Positions 36,483 through 44,652 of a stretch of DNA of 64,000 nt are shown in pieces (the first letter of the stretch is position 1; each line of letters begins with the position of its first letter). Made by a program: the position numbers and the translations under genes. Source of the DNA: an uncultured Alphaproteobacteria bacterium (GTDB taxonomy: Bacteria; Pseudomonadota; Alphaproteobacteria; Micavibrionales; UBA1664); assembly GCA_943789475.1 (NCBI GenBank), contig CALSUG010000005.1, forward strand, positions 331,470 through 395,469, written 5' to 3'. The notes beneath the pieces were generated by a model. That model did not search any database and was not told the origin of the DNA. It saw only the letters and a program-made list of their open reading frames with translations.

Positions 36483-36514
36483 CGTATCTATTTAAACTAT
36501 AGGTACGTTTTTTT
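36483..36514 (+). terminator. intrinsic terminator after the small secreted protein gene
   Basis: Stem CGTATCTA (36483-36490) / TAGGTACG (36500-36507), 8 pairs with one mismatch or wobble, then seven T residues (36508-36514). Confidence 0.8.
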
Positions 36515-36590
36515 CTTTCCTTGATTTTGAGGAATCAATTTGCGAAGGTGTTCTTGTTAAATCAAACACAAAAAACCAAGGAATAATCTC

Positions 36591-38597
36591 ATGTCTGTCG
36601 AAGCCTTACAAACATCCGAAATGTCAAAAGAAGAAATCCAACGTTATAAGGACATGAGTAACGCCATTCGCGCCCTGTCGATGGATGGTGTACAGGCCGC
36701 AAATTCAGGTCACCCAGGCATGCCCATGGGTATGGCCGATGTTGCCACGGTTTTATTTGATAAATTTTTAAATGTTGACCCAACGGCACCGCAATGGCCA
36801 GACCGCGATCGTTTTATTTTATCCGCTGGTCACGGATCAATGCTTCATTATTCCCTTTCATACCTGCTGGGGTACGAGGCGATGACAATTGATGAAATCA
36901 AAAATTTCCGCCAACTCCATGCAAAAACACCAGGCCACCCTGAAATCGACCATTCCATCGGTGTTGAAATGACAACCGGCCCATTAGGACAAGGTATCGC
37001 AACCTCAACAGGTTTTGCATTGGCCGAGGCTATCCAGCGTGCGCGCTTTGGTAAGGATTTAGTTGATCATCACACATATGTGATTTGTGGTGATGGTGAT
37101 TTACAAGAAGGTGTGTCACACGAGTCATGCTCGTTCGCGGGTCACTTACAGCTAGACAAGCTTATCGTTCTTTACGATGATAATGGTATCTCGATTGATG
37201 GTAAGACTGACTTATCCTTCACTGACGATACACTCCTTCGTTTTCAAGCATATGGTTGGGCCGTTGATAAAATTGATGGTCATGATTACAAACAAATTGA
37301 AGGTGCAATCGCGATTGCGAAGGCCAATAACCGCCCTACCCTAATCGCATGTAAAACACATATTGGTTTTGGTTCACCCAGTAAACAAGACAGTGCATCT
37401 GCACATGGATCACCACTTGGAGAAGAAGAAATTGCGGCAACAAAACAAGCCTTGGGCATTGATTATCCAGCATTTGAAATTCCAGAAGAAATATTGAAAA
37501 ACTGGCGCGCAGTGACTGAAAAGGCAAAAACAAAACATGCCGCATGGCAAAAACGCCTTGATGCATCATCCGATCAAACACAATTTGTTGATTGGCTATC
37601 CGGCACTTACCTCGATGATGTCGCCGATGCGATTGATGATATTAAAAAGGCTGCGGCCGAAAATCCAGAAAAAGTGGCTACACGTAAGGCATCCGGTAAC
37701 GTTGTGGATAAACTTGTTGATATTATTCCAAACCTTATTGGTGGCTCGGCTGACCTTACGGGCTCCGTTAACACCTATAAAAAAGGAATGCCTATCATTT
37801 CACGTGCCAACTATCTTGGCCAATATATCCATTATGGTGTGCGTGAACACGCAATGGCGGCAACAATGAACGGTATGACATTACATGGCGGAATTGTGCC
37901 ATATGCAGGGACATTTTTATCCTTTGCCGATTATTCACGCCCATCCATTCGTTTGGGTGCGTTGATGAAACAACAAGTCATCCACGTTATGACACACGAT
38001 TCAATTGGTTTGGGCGAAGATGGGCCAACACACCAACCTGTTGAACATCTTGCATCCCTGCGTGCAATGCCAAACACATATGTGTTCCGCCCATGTGATC
38101 AGGTCGAAACAGCCGAATCATGGGAAATGGCGTTATCCATTGACGATGCACCATCTGTATTATCATTAACACGCCAAGGAATAGAGCCACAACGTAACGT
38201 GTTTATCGAAGACAACATGGTATCGCACGGCGCATATATATTATCCGATTGTGATGGAGAACCTGATGTCACATTATTCGCAAGTGGATCAGAAGTTGAA
38301 ATCGCGGCCGCGGCCAAGGTTGAATTGGATGCACAGGGTAAAAAGGTGCGTTTGGTATCTTGCCCATGTCTTGACCTGTTCTGGGAACAAGATGGCGAGT
38401 ATATTGAATCCATTTTGTGTAACGGTAGCAAGAAAATCGCGATCGAGGCCGCAACACGTCAATCATGGGATCGTATTATCGGCACACATGGCACATTCAT
38501 CGGTATGGATGGGTTTGGCGATAGTGCCCCTGCGCCAGAACTCTACGCTCATTTTAGGATTACAAAAGAAGCCGTTGTCGAAGCAGGATTGAAATAA
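36591..38597 (+). CDS. tkt: transketolase
   Basis: 668-residue thiamine-diphosphate enzyme of the non-oxidative pentose phosphate pathway; moves two-carbon units between ketoses and aldoses. 'ANSGHPGMPMGMADVATVL' is the first signature, 'ICGDGDLQEGVSHE' starts the ThDP motif, and 'GLGEDGPTHQPVEHLASLR' is the second signature with substrate-binding His. Complete length. AAGGA precedes the ATG by 9 bases. Diverges from the zapA group as in many Alphaproteobacteria. A copy of the inverted-repeat element begins just after its stop. Confidence 0.98.
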   Translation: MSVEALQTSEMSKEEIQRYKDMSNAIRALSMDGVQAANSGHPGMPMGMADVATVLFDKFLNVDPTAPQWPDRDRFILSAGHGSMLHYSLSYLLGYEAMTIDEIKNFRQLHAKTPGHPEIDHSIGVEMTTGPLGQGIATSTGFALAEAIQRARFGKDLVDHHTYVICGDGDLQEGVSHESCSFAGHLQLDKLIVLYDDNGISIDGKTDLSFTDDTLLRFQAYGWAVDKIDGHDYKQIEGAIAIAKANNRPTLIACKTHIGFGSPSKQDSASAHGSPLGEEEIAATKQALGIDYPAFEIPEEILKNWRAVTEKAKTKHAAWQKRLDASSDQTQFVDWLSGTYLDDVADAIDDIKKAAAENPEKVATRKASGNVVDKLVDIIPNLIGGSADLTGSVNTYKKGMPIISRANYLGQYIHYGVREHAMAATMNGMTLHGGIVPYAGTFLSFADYSRPSIRLGALMKQQVIHVMTHDSIGLGEDGPTHQPVEHLASLRAMPNTYVFRPCDQVETAESWEMALSIDDAPSVLSLTRQGIEPQRNVFIEDNMVSHGAYILSDCDGEPDVTLFASGSEVEIAAAAKVELDAQGKKVRLVSCPCLDLFWEQDGEYIESILCNGSKKIAIEAATRQSWDRIIGTHGTFIGMDGFGDSAPAPELYAHFRITKEAVVEAGLK

Positions 38598-38603
38598 TTA
38601 AGT

Positions 38604-38687
38604 TTATTTAAGTCGGTTAAGTTTAAATGATGGGTATTAACCCCTTGTTTTTATTGATTCCGACTTAAACGACTTAGCTTTTTTGTT
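38604..38687. repeat. 84-bp inverted-repeat element, copy 2
   Basis: Reverse-complement copy of 6784-6867: outer 25 and 26 bases are identical, the 28-base core has equal length but only about 13 matching bases. The arms pair at about 16 of 21 positions, and on the plus strand the hairpin is followed by TTTTTTG, so this copy could end tkt transcription. Copy 1 has no gene it could terminate in that direction, so terminator use may be secondary to a mobile-repeat or binding-site origin. Confidence 0.85.
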
Positions 38688-38770
38688 CTTTGAGCCTTAG
38701 GAATAATGAAGGCGCACCTATGGCATTGATAAAATCATTATATCTCAAAACTATCGGTTCATAGTGAAAA

Positions 38771-38908
38771 CTATTTAGGCTTTGGCTGGCTACTTGTATC
38801 GCGAATAGGAGCACCCGTAGCGATATATGATGGCCTCTCACTTTTAGGTAATCTTAGCCACGCATCCATAGCGGATGTTTCTGTATCCTTTGGTGTATTT
38901 TTACTCAT
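38771..38908 (-). CDS. 45-residue hypothetical protein
   Basis: Short frame from ATG (38908-38906) to TAG (38773-38771). The product begins MSKNTPKDTETSAMDAWLRL and ends 'DTSSQPKPK': hydrophilic, no signal peptide, with a central 'LPKSERPSYIATGAP'. GGGAAG lies about 9 bases upstream, a good ribosome site. It is the only coding candidate in the 391-base gap between tkt and gap. Its upstream region overlaps the putative gap promoter on the other strand. Function unknown; homology would be needed to confirm it. Confidence 0.5.
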   Translation of the reverse strand: MSKNTPKDTETSAMDAWLRLPKSERPSYIATGAPIRDTSSQPKPK

Positions 38909-38912
38909 TTGA

Positions 38913-38941
38913 TTGACTTCCCTGTGTAAAATTGGTGTGAT
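38913..38941 (+). promoter_or_regulatory. possible promoter of gap-fba
   Basis: TTGACT (38913-38918) and TGTGAT (38936-38941) with a 17-base spacer. The -35 box matches 5 of 6 and the -10 box 4 of 6. A CAAGGAAAA ribosome site precedes the gap ATG at 38989. Confidence 0.4.
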
Positions 38942-38988
38942 GGTTATGATTATTAAACAGGCATTGCCATAATTTCAAGGAAAATAAT

Positions 38989-39999
38989 ATGACATTAAAA
39001 ATTGCAATTAACGGATATGGTCGCATCGGACGTTTGGTTCACCGCGCATTGGTGGAATCAAGACGCACAGACATGGAAATTGTGGCAATTAATGATTTGG
39101 CCGACATCAAAACAAATACGCATTTGTTAAAATATGACAGCGTTCATGGCACCTTCCCCCATGATGTCAAAGGTGTTGATGAAGATACAATGACCGTTAA
39201 CGGTAAAAATATTCAGGTTTATTCAGAGCGTGACCCATCTGACCTACCTTGGAATACATTGGACATTGATATTGTTTTTGAATGTTCAGGCATATTTACA
39301 AAACGTGATATGGCGATGAAACATATTGAGGCAGGGGCAAAACGTGTGCTTATTTCTGCACCAGCCACCGATGAAGACATTATGGTTGTTTATGGTGTGA
39401 ATCATGACGATTTAAATGGCGATCATGGCATTGTGTCAAACGCATCATGTACAACAAATTGTCTGGCACCCGTTGCGAAAACATTAAATGACGCCATGGG
39501 TATTGAAAAAGGTTTCATGACAACAATCCATGCCTATACAGGTGATCAACGTGTGACGGATACCGCACACAAAGATTTGCACCGTGCACGTGCGGCGGGA
39601 TGTAATATGATTCCAACATCAACTGGTGCGGCCAAGGCCGTGGGTAAAGTTCTTCCTGAACTTAATGGTAAATTGGACGGTGTATCCATCCGTGTCCCAA
39701 CGCCAAATGTATCTGTTGTTGATTTAACATTCACGGCGAAAAAAGACACAACGGTTGAGGAAGTTAACCAAGCATTGATCGCTGCATCAAACGGCGCATT
39801 AAAAGGCGTATTACAATGTTATGACGAGCCGTTGGTCTCGACTGACTTTAACCATAATCCACACAGCTCGATCTTCTCTTTGGAAGGAACAAAGGTTATG
39901 GACGGTAATTTTGTCCGTATCATGAGCTGGTATGATAATGAGTGGGGTTTTTCTAACCGTATGTTGGACACAGCCGCAGTAATGGGAAAGTTTATTTAA
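38989..39999 (+). CDS. gap: glyceraldehyde-3-phosphate dehydrogenase, type I
   Basis: 336-residue NAD-dependent enzyme converting glyceraldehyde 3-phosphate to 1,3-bisphosphoglycerate (and back). Rossmann start 'KIAINGYGRIGRLVHR'; catalytic Cys in 'SNASCTTNCLAPVAK'; 'STGAAKAVGKVLPELNGKLDG' and 'WYDNEWGFSNRMLD' complete the family. fba begins 2 bases later; pgk, which often lies between gap and fba in Alphaproteobacteria, is missing here. Confidence 0.97.
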   Translation: MTLKIAINGYGRIGRLVHRALVESRRTDMEIVAINDLADIKTNTHLLKYDSVHGTFPHDVKGVDEDTMTVNGKNIQVYSERDPSDLPWNTLDIDIVFECSGIFTKRDMAMKHIEAGAKRVLISAPATDEDIMVVYGVNHDDLNGDHGIVSNASCTTNCLAPVAKTLNDAMGIEKGFMTTIHAYTGDQRVTDTAHKDLHRARAAGCNMIPTSTGAAKAVGKVLPELNGKLDGVSIRVPTPNVSVVDLTFTAKKDTTVEEVNQALIAASNGALKGVLQCYDEPLVSTDFNHNPHSSIFSLEGTKVMDGNFVRIMSWYDNEWGFSNRMLDTAAVMGKFI

Positions 40000-40001
40000 A
40001 A

Positions 40002-41078
40002 ATGACACAATTAGAACCAGGCGTCGTATATGGCGAAAATTATTTAACATTAATCCAGGCGTGTAAGGACGGTGGATACGCCCTACCCGCGGTGAATGTC
40101 ACGGGTACAAATTCGGCCAATGCCGTTATGGAGGCCGCGGCAAAAAACAAATCAGATGTGATTATTCAGGTATCGAATGGTGGCGCTCAGTTTTACGCAG
40201 GTAAAGGTCTAAAAGATGGATTCGACGCCAAAGTATTAGGTGCAATATCACTGGCACAACATATTCACATGCTGGCTGAACATTACGGCATTTGCGTCGT
40301 CCTGCACACAGATCACGCTGATAAGAAATTAATTCCATGGGTTGAGGAACTCCTCGCACAAGGGCAAAATTTTTACGAAATGACGGGGAAGCCGCTTTAT
40401 ACATCACATATGGTGGACTTATCGGCCGAACCTATTGATTTTAACTTATCCGAATCTGCAAGATTGTTAGAATTCGCCGCAGAAATGGAAATGAGCATTG
40501 AAATCGAACTAGGCGTTACAGGTGGTGAAGAAGACGGCGTTGGATCGGATGAAATCGATAATGACAAACTCTACACTCAACCCGAAGATTGCCTGCAAGC
40601 ATTTGAATTATTGGCCCCTATCGGTCATTTTTCACTCGCGGCATCATTTGGGAATGTACACGGCGTTTATAAGCCAGGTAATGTTAAATTGCGTCCTGAG
40701 ATATTGAAAAACTCACAAGAGCTTCTCGAAAAGAAACATGGGCTAGACAAAAACCCTTATGACCTTGTGTTCCACGGCGGTTCAGGATCTGAGAAATCAA
40801 AAATCGAAGAAGCATTGGAATATGGTGTGTTTAAGATGAATATCGATACGGACACTCAATTTGCCTTTGCCAATGGCGTGGGTGAATATGTGGAGGCAAA
40901 TATTAATGCCTTTCAGCATCAAATTGATCCTGACACAGGTGCGCCAACCAAAAAGCAATATGATCCTCGTGTATGGCTGCGTAAAGGTGAGGAAGCGATG
41001 ATAGAGCGTTTAGACGAAGCGTTTAAAGATTTGAAATCTGCTGGAAAAACACTTGCAATTCCTCGCGAAAGCGATTAA
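40002..41078 (+). CDS. fba: fructose-bisphosphate aldolase, class II
   Basis: 358-residue zinc aldolase of glycolysis and gluconeogenesis, class IIA by length. Zinc-ligand His in '[11 protein letters not shown]', the acidic '[13 protein letters not shown]' loop, '[13 protein letters not shown]' with a metal His, and the phosphate-binding '[17 protein letters not shown]' are visible. Its start follows the gap stop by 2 bases; rpmE comes 32 bases after it. Confidence 0.96.
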   Translation: MTQLEPGVVYGENYLTLIQACKDGGYALPAVNVTGTNSANAVMEAAAKNKSDVIIQVSNGGAQFYAGKGLKDGFDAKVLGAISLAQHIHMLAEHYGICVVLHTDHADKKLIPWVEELLAQGQNFYEMTGKPLYTSHMVDLSAEPIDFNLSESARLLEFAAEMEMSIEIELGVTGGEEDGVGSDEIDNDKLYTQPEDCLQAFELLAPIGHFSLAASFGNVHGVYKPGNVKLRPEILKNSQELLEKKHGLDKNPYDLVFHGGSGSEKSKIEEALEYGVFKMNIDTDTQFAFANGVGEYVEANINAFQHQIDPDTGAPTKKQYDPRVWLRKGEEAMIERLDEAFKDLKSAGKTLAIPRESD

Positions 41079-41110
41079 AAGCATCACTTATAAGAATTTG
41101 GAGCGAAAAA

Positions 41111-41353
41111 ATGCAAAACGAAATACACCCTGACTACCACAAAATCACTGTTAAAATGACAGATGGTTCAACATATGAAACTTTCTCTACTTGGGGTAAA
41201 GAAGGCGACACAATGACTTTGGATATTGATCCATTAAATCACCCTGCATGGCAAGGTGGACAACAAGGTGTTGTTGAACGTGGTCAATTGGACAAATTTG
41301 AAAGCAAGTTTGGTAACTTTATGGGCGGAGCCTCTAAAACAGACGCAGCTTAA
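41111..41353 (+). CDS. rpmE: 50S ribosomal protein bL31
   Basis: 80 residues: '[25 protein letters not shown]' and '[31 protein letters not shown]' identify the alphaproteobacterial form of bL31. It lacks the CXXC zinc pair of the zinc-bound type, as is usual in this class. A GGAGCG ribosome site precedes the ATG and a terminator follows. Confidence 0.95.
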   Translation: MQNEIHPDYHKITVKMTDGSTYETFSTWGKEGDTMTLDIDPLNHPAWQGGQQGVVERGQLDKFESKFGNFMGGASKTDAA

Positions 41354-41375
41354 TTGACAAAAAACTTTATATTTT

Positions 41376-41403
41376 AAAAGCCTCTTTTAAGGGGCTTTTT
41401 TTA
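41376..41403 (+). terminator. intrinsic terminator after rpmE
   Basis: Stem AAAAGCCTC / GGGGCTTTT (one G-T pair) around a short loop, ending in a run of T residues. Confidence 0.85.
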
Positions 41404-41487
41404 TACATTGAATTTCAAGGGTTGAACGAATGGAATAAGCCCCCTATTCTCTAAAATGAAGTTTTAATATAAAAAAAGGATCGACAA

Positions 41488-41751
41488 ATGACACTTAACT
41501 GGCAAAAAACTATTCTTATCAGCTCAATTATTTTGGCAATCGCCCTTGTAACCGCTTCATTTTCACCGGCTACATCACAAGGGCGCGGATCATCATTTAT
41601 GATCGCATCAAGTGGTGGACAATTTGTATGGCGCGTTAATGTTTCTACAGGTGCCGTTTCTTATTGTGTACGTCGCGATGATTCAACGGATCAAAAATTC
41701 ATCCAAAAACGTTCACCATTTTGTTCTGCACAATCTGCTGCGGTTCAATAG
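41488..41751 (+). CDS. small secreted or membrane-anchored protein, function unknown
   Basis: 87 residues. A hydrophobic N-terminal segment ('ISSIILAIALVTASFS', about residues 11-26) with 'ATSQG' after it looks like a signal peptide. The mature part is short and reads 'FVWRVNVSTGAVSYCVRRDD' and 'KRSPFCSAQ', with two cysteines that may pair. I do not recognise a named family. An AAAAAAGGA ribosome site precedes the ATG by 9 bases; a strong terminator lies about 135 bases after the stop. Confidence 0.75.
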   Translation: MTLNWQKTILISSIILAIALVTASFSPATSQGRGSSFMIASSGGQFVWRVNVSTGAVSYCVRRDDSTDQKFIQKRSPFCSAQSAAVQ

Positions 41752-41864
41752 TTTTTAAAACGGTGACACATTAATGTCATGTTTCGCCATATAAGGGACA
41801 AACAAAACCTGATAATAGGAAACATTGAAAGGCAACAAACATTGTTATCTTCCATTCCCTAACT

Positions 41865-41886
41865 TATCAGTTTTTAAATACTGATA
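41865..41886. other. inverted repeat in the leader of the second terminator
   Basis: Perfect 7-bp repeat TATCAGT (41865-41871) / ACTGATA (41880-41886), abutting the strong terminator hairpin. The 197 bases from 41752 to 41948 hold only these two hairpins; a short transcript ending at 41923 is possible but no promoter is clear. Confidence 0.4.
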
Positions 41887-41887
41887 T

Positions 41888-41923
41888 ATGCCCAAAGGTT
41901 TTCCCTGCCTTTGGGCATTTTTT
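41888..41923 (+). terminator. strong intrinsic terminator
   Basis: Perfect 11-bp stem ATGCCCAAAGG (41888-41898) / CCTTTGGGCAT (41908-41918), 9-base loop, then TTTTT. Confidence 0.92.
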
Positions 41924-41948
41924 ATTTAATAGTATTTTAAATAATTTT

Positions 41949-42623
41949 ATGCATAATAAAAAAATGAAATTCATAAAGAAACTATTCACAAGCTTATTAG
42001 GACCAAAAAACTCTTCCTATAACAATAAAGAGCCTACTAAAAAAACATTAAACCCACAAAGAGTTATACAAATTAATAGTGATGCGAAAGCACGTTTGAA
42101 ACGTATTCAGAAAGATAAGAAACAACAAGAAACGGAGAAAAAGGCGCGTAGAGAACAAATAGTGCGTGACGCTCAAGCTAAATTAAATAAAAAGCCCAAA
42201 AGCGCGCTTGTGGGCGGTTCATTTTCATTCCCTTCTCCTCCTCAAACAAAACCACTTAGTGACGGAGATAGTGACGAAACAAGTGGTAATTTTTCAGGAA
42301 TGGAGCTTGAAATAGACATCGGAACAAATTCCAATAAAAAAGAAAATGAAATAAAAGAACGCATCGCGCAAGAAATTCAAGATCGTATCCAAAGGACAAC
42401 ACACCATCAAGCGGTTCACGAAGCGTGGATTCGTCTTCAAAAACTATTTGAAAAAGATAAAGATAATGAATGTGTGCGTAGCGTTATGAAATCAGGAAGA
42501 TTAGATGATCACACATACATTATTGCGCACGCACCAGAGTGCCCTATATTACGTGAACAAAGGTTAGAGCGTTCAAGAAACCAATCAAGAGAGCGATCTA
42601 GAGGTTTTGATCTTGGTCGTTAA
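41949..42623 (+). CDS. hypothetical charged protein
   Basis: 224 residues, no family recognised. Very rich in Lys, Arg, Glu, Gln and Asn with no membrane segment; an N-terminal amphipathic stretch ('MKFIKKLFTSLLGPK') could touch the membrane. A predicted coiled coil spans about residues 45-80 ('RLKRIQKDKKQQETEKKARR'), a second helical region about 130-170, and the C terminus is Arg/Ser-rich ('RSRNQSRERSRG'). ATGs at 41949 and 41964 are both possible and neither has a ribosome site. It ends 4 bases into the convergent proS gene. It may be an effector-like or structural protein; no evidence beyond composition. Confidence 0.65.
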   Translation: MHNKKMKFIKKLFTSLLGPKNSSYNNKEPTKKTLNPQRVIQINSDAKARLKRIQKDKKQQETEKKARREQIVRDAQAKLNKKPKSALVGGSFSFPSPPQTKPLSDGDSDETSGNFSGMELEIDIGTNSNKKENEIKERIAQEIQDRIQRTTHHQAVHEAWIRLQKLFEKDKDNECVRSVMKSGRLDDHTYIIAHAPECPILREQRLERSRNQSRERSRGFDLGR

Positions 42624-44098
42624 TAACTCTTACCAATAATTAATTTATCCGGTGTTTCAAATGGAATGCACCTTGGTGTCACGGCGAAATCTGAACAAAT
42701 TTTATCAAATTCTTCTGTACCCCAAAATGTTTTATCCAAACGAACAAAACCTTGTTTTTCATCCGCGAAAAACGCACGTGCGTCGTCAAGATTATCAACA
42801 TCAACAATACGGCTTTCCATACGTTCTTTCGCAACATTAAACATGTTGTTCTGTACATCGTCCAAAATTGTTTGTGCCTGTGCAACAAATTCATCCATCG
42901 TCATTGTTGTTTTTGATGATTTTCCAAGGTCACGACGAGTAACGGTCACATTGCCCTCCTCCATTTCACGTCCACCGATTTCAACGCGTAATGGAACTCC
43001 TTTTTTGATCCATTCCCACCCCTTATCTCCGGCACGAAGGTCGCGATCATCAAACTTGACGCGTATGTCATTATCGTTCAAGCGTTGAGTTAAGGTTTTA
43101 CAATAAGATGTTAAAGCTTCTGCCGCATCATCCTTCATAAATGGAATAATGACAGCCTGATATTGTGCAATTTTTGGCGGCACCATCAATCCATCATCAT
43201 CAGAATGTGACATAATTAATCCGCCGATTGACCGTGTTGAAAATCCCCATGAGGTTGTCCAGGCATGTTGTACATCGCCATCACGTGATTGGAATTTAAT
43301 GTCCGCCGACTTTGAAAATGTTTGACCCAAATGATGTGATGTTGCCGATTGCAATGCTTTACCATCTTGCATCATTGCCTCAACCGTTAATGTATCAATA
43401 GCACCAGGGAAACGTTCGTCTTCCGTTTTCCAACCCTTAATAACAGGCATCGCCATCCAGTTTTCAAAAACATCAGCATAAACATCCAACATTAATTCAG
43501 CATCTTTTCTCGCTTCAATTTCTGTTTCAAAAACATTGTGACCTTCCTGCCATAAAAATTCAGCCGTACGAAGAAATAGACGTGTACGCATTTCCCAACG
43601 GAAAACGTTACACCACTGGTTTAGCTTCATTGGTAGATCACGATAAGATTGGATCCAGTTTTTAACGCTCTCACCAATGATTGTTTCAGATGTTGGACGG
43701 ATAATATAAGGTTCTGATAATTCTGATGACGGATCAGTTGTTAAAACGCCATCTTCATTTTTTGCCAAACGGTGATGCGTCACAACCGCACATTCGGTTG
43801 CAAAACCATCAATATGATCTGCCTCTTTTGTCAAAAATGACATTGGAATAAGCAATGGAAAATAACAATTTTGTACGCCCACTTTTTGAATCTTAGTATC
43901 TAACGCATTTTTGACATTATCCCACAGAGCAAAACCATATGGTTTAATCGTCATACACCCGCGCGTTGGCGAATTTTCGGCCATATCCGCGGCCTTAATA
44001 ACCGCCTGATACCATTCAGGGAAGTTTTCTTCCCGTGTCGGGCTTACCGCTGTCTTTATCTTCTTCGCCTGTTGCTTTTGTTGTGCTTGTGCGTTCAT
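42620..44098 (-). CDS. proS: prolyl-tRNA synthetase, archaeal/eukaryal-type (without the bacterial insertion domain)
   Basis: Charges tRNA-Pro. The 492 residues follow the archaeal/eukaryal ProRS layout rather than the usual bacterial one: 'TRGCMTIKPYGFALWDNV' near the start, class II motif 2 'WCNVFRWEMRTRLFLRTAEFLWQEGH', motif 3 region 'SWGFSTRSIGGLIMSHSDDDG', then an anticodon-binding domain and a C-terminal zinc-binding-like part ending 'IPFETPDKLIIGKSY'. The large editing insertion of the E. coli type is absent. Alphaproteobacteria normally carry a shorter bacterial-type enzyme, so this suggests replacement by transfer. Its start overlaps the upstream small gene by 83 bases; AAAGGA lies 11 bases before the ATG. 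Confidence 0.93.
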   Translation of the reverse strand: MNAQAQQKQQAKKIKTAVSPTREENFPEWYQAVIKAADMAENSPTRGCMTIKPYGFALWDNVKNALDTKIQKVGVQNCYFPLLIPMSFLTKEADHIDGFATECAVVTHHRLAKNEDGVLTTDPSSELSEPYIIRPTSETIIGESVKNWIQSYRDLPMKLNQWCNVFRWEMRTRLFLRTAEFLWQEGHNVFETEIEARKDAELMLDVYADVFENWMAMPVIKGWKTEDERFPGAIDTLTVEAMMQDGKALQSATSHHLGQTFSKSADIKFQSRDGDVQHAWTTSWGFSTRSIGGLIMSHSDDDGLMVPPKIAQYQAVIIPFMKDDAAEALTSYCKTLTQRLNDNDIRVKFDDRDLRAGDKGWEWIKKGVPLRVEIGGREMEEGNVTVTRRDLGKSSKTTMTMDEFVAQAQTILDDVQNNMFNVAKERMESRIVDVDNLDDARAFFADEKQGFVRLDKTFWGTEEFDKICSDFAVTPRCIPFETPDKLIIGKSY

Positions 44099-44411
44099 TT
44101 TCGCATACGTCCTTTATAGTGCCTGAAATATCCCTACCGTTATAAAAGACATCACCATTTTTGTAAATTGAGATTGTGCCGAAATTTGTATCAAAATCTG
44201 AACCCTCGGGAATATTGATATTATAACGCTCTGCCACATCAATCGTTATTGGGATTTCAATAGGGTCAGGAATAACAGGAGTGTTATCACCATAAATCAC
44301 ACCTGCACGCGATGTATGCGTCACAGTATCCTGACACGGGTTAAATTCATTCGCGGATAAAGGGTTATTCCACCCCAGTGCGAGTACCGTAAATACGAGC
44401 GTCCATTTCAC
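44016..44411 (-). CDS. small secreted protein overlapping proS, function unknown
   Basis: 131 residues from a GTG at 44411, chosen because AGGGAGG lies 6 bases before it; a longer reading from ATG 44432 lacks such a site. Signal peptide 'KWTLVFTVLALGWNNPLSA' with cleavage near residue 20. The mature part is mostly beta-prone ('PIEIPITIDVAERYNINIPE', 'FGTISIYKNGDVFYNG') with two Cys. No family recognised. The last 83 bases run inside proS in another frame, and the start lies inside the DUF1467 gene by 47 bases, so three genes are tightly overlapped and surely cotranscribed. Confidence 0.75.
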   Translation of the reverse strand: MKWTLVFTVLALGWNNPLSANEFNPCQDTVTHTSRAGVIYGDNTPVIPDPIEIPITIDVAERYNINIPEGSDFDTNFGTISIYKNGDVFYNGRDISGTIKDVCENERTSTTKATGEEDKDSGKPDTGRKLP

Positions 44412-44649
44412 GTGCAGCCTCCCTAAAATCAATAATATTCATTTCAACACATGCATAAATAATACCAACGACAACAAAAGATAATATGGTCGTCGCAATC
44501 ATCTTTTTCTTCATATTAGGGTTCGCAGGTGCGCCATGCATCATACCAGTTTCGGGTTCATCTGGTTGACGATTGCCCCACGGCAATGTGACAAACAAAA
44601 CAATCCACCATGTGACAAAATACGTGAAGATAAGTGTTAAAAGGCTCAT
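44365..44649 (-). CDS. DUF1467 family membrane protein
   Basis: 94 residues, two membrane helices ('LIFTYFVTWWIVLFVTLPWG' and 'MIATTILSFVVVGIIYACVEM') joined by a loop with 'HGAPANPNMKKK'. This pattern is DUF1467, an alphaproteobacterial family of unknown function normally found between the RNase J gene and proS, exactly as here. It starts 3 bases after the RNase J stop. Confidence 0.9.
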   Translation of the reverse strand: MSLLTLIFTYFVTWWIVLFVTLPWGNRQPDEPETGMMHGAPANPNMKKKMIATTILSFVVVGIIYACVEMNIIDFREAAREMDARIYGTRTGVE

Positions 44650-44652
44650 CTC

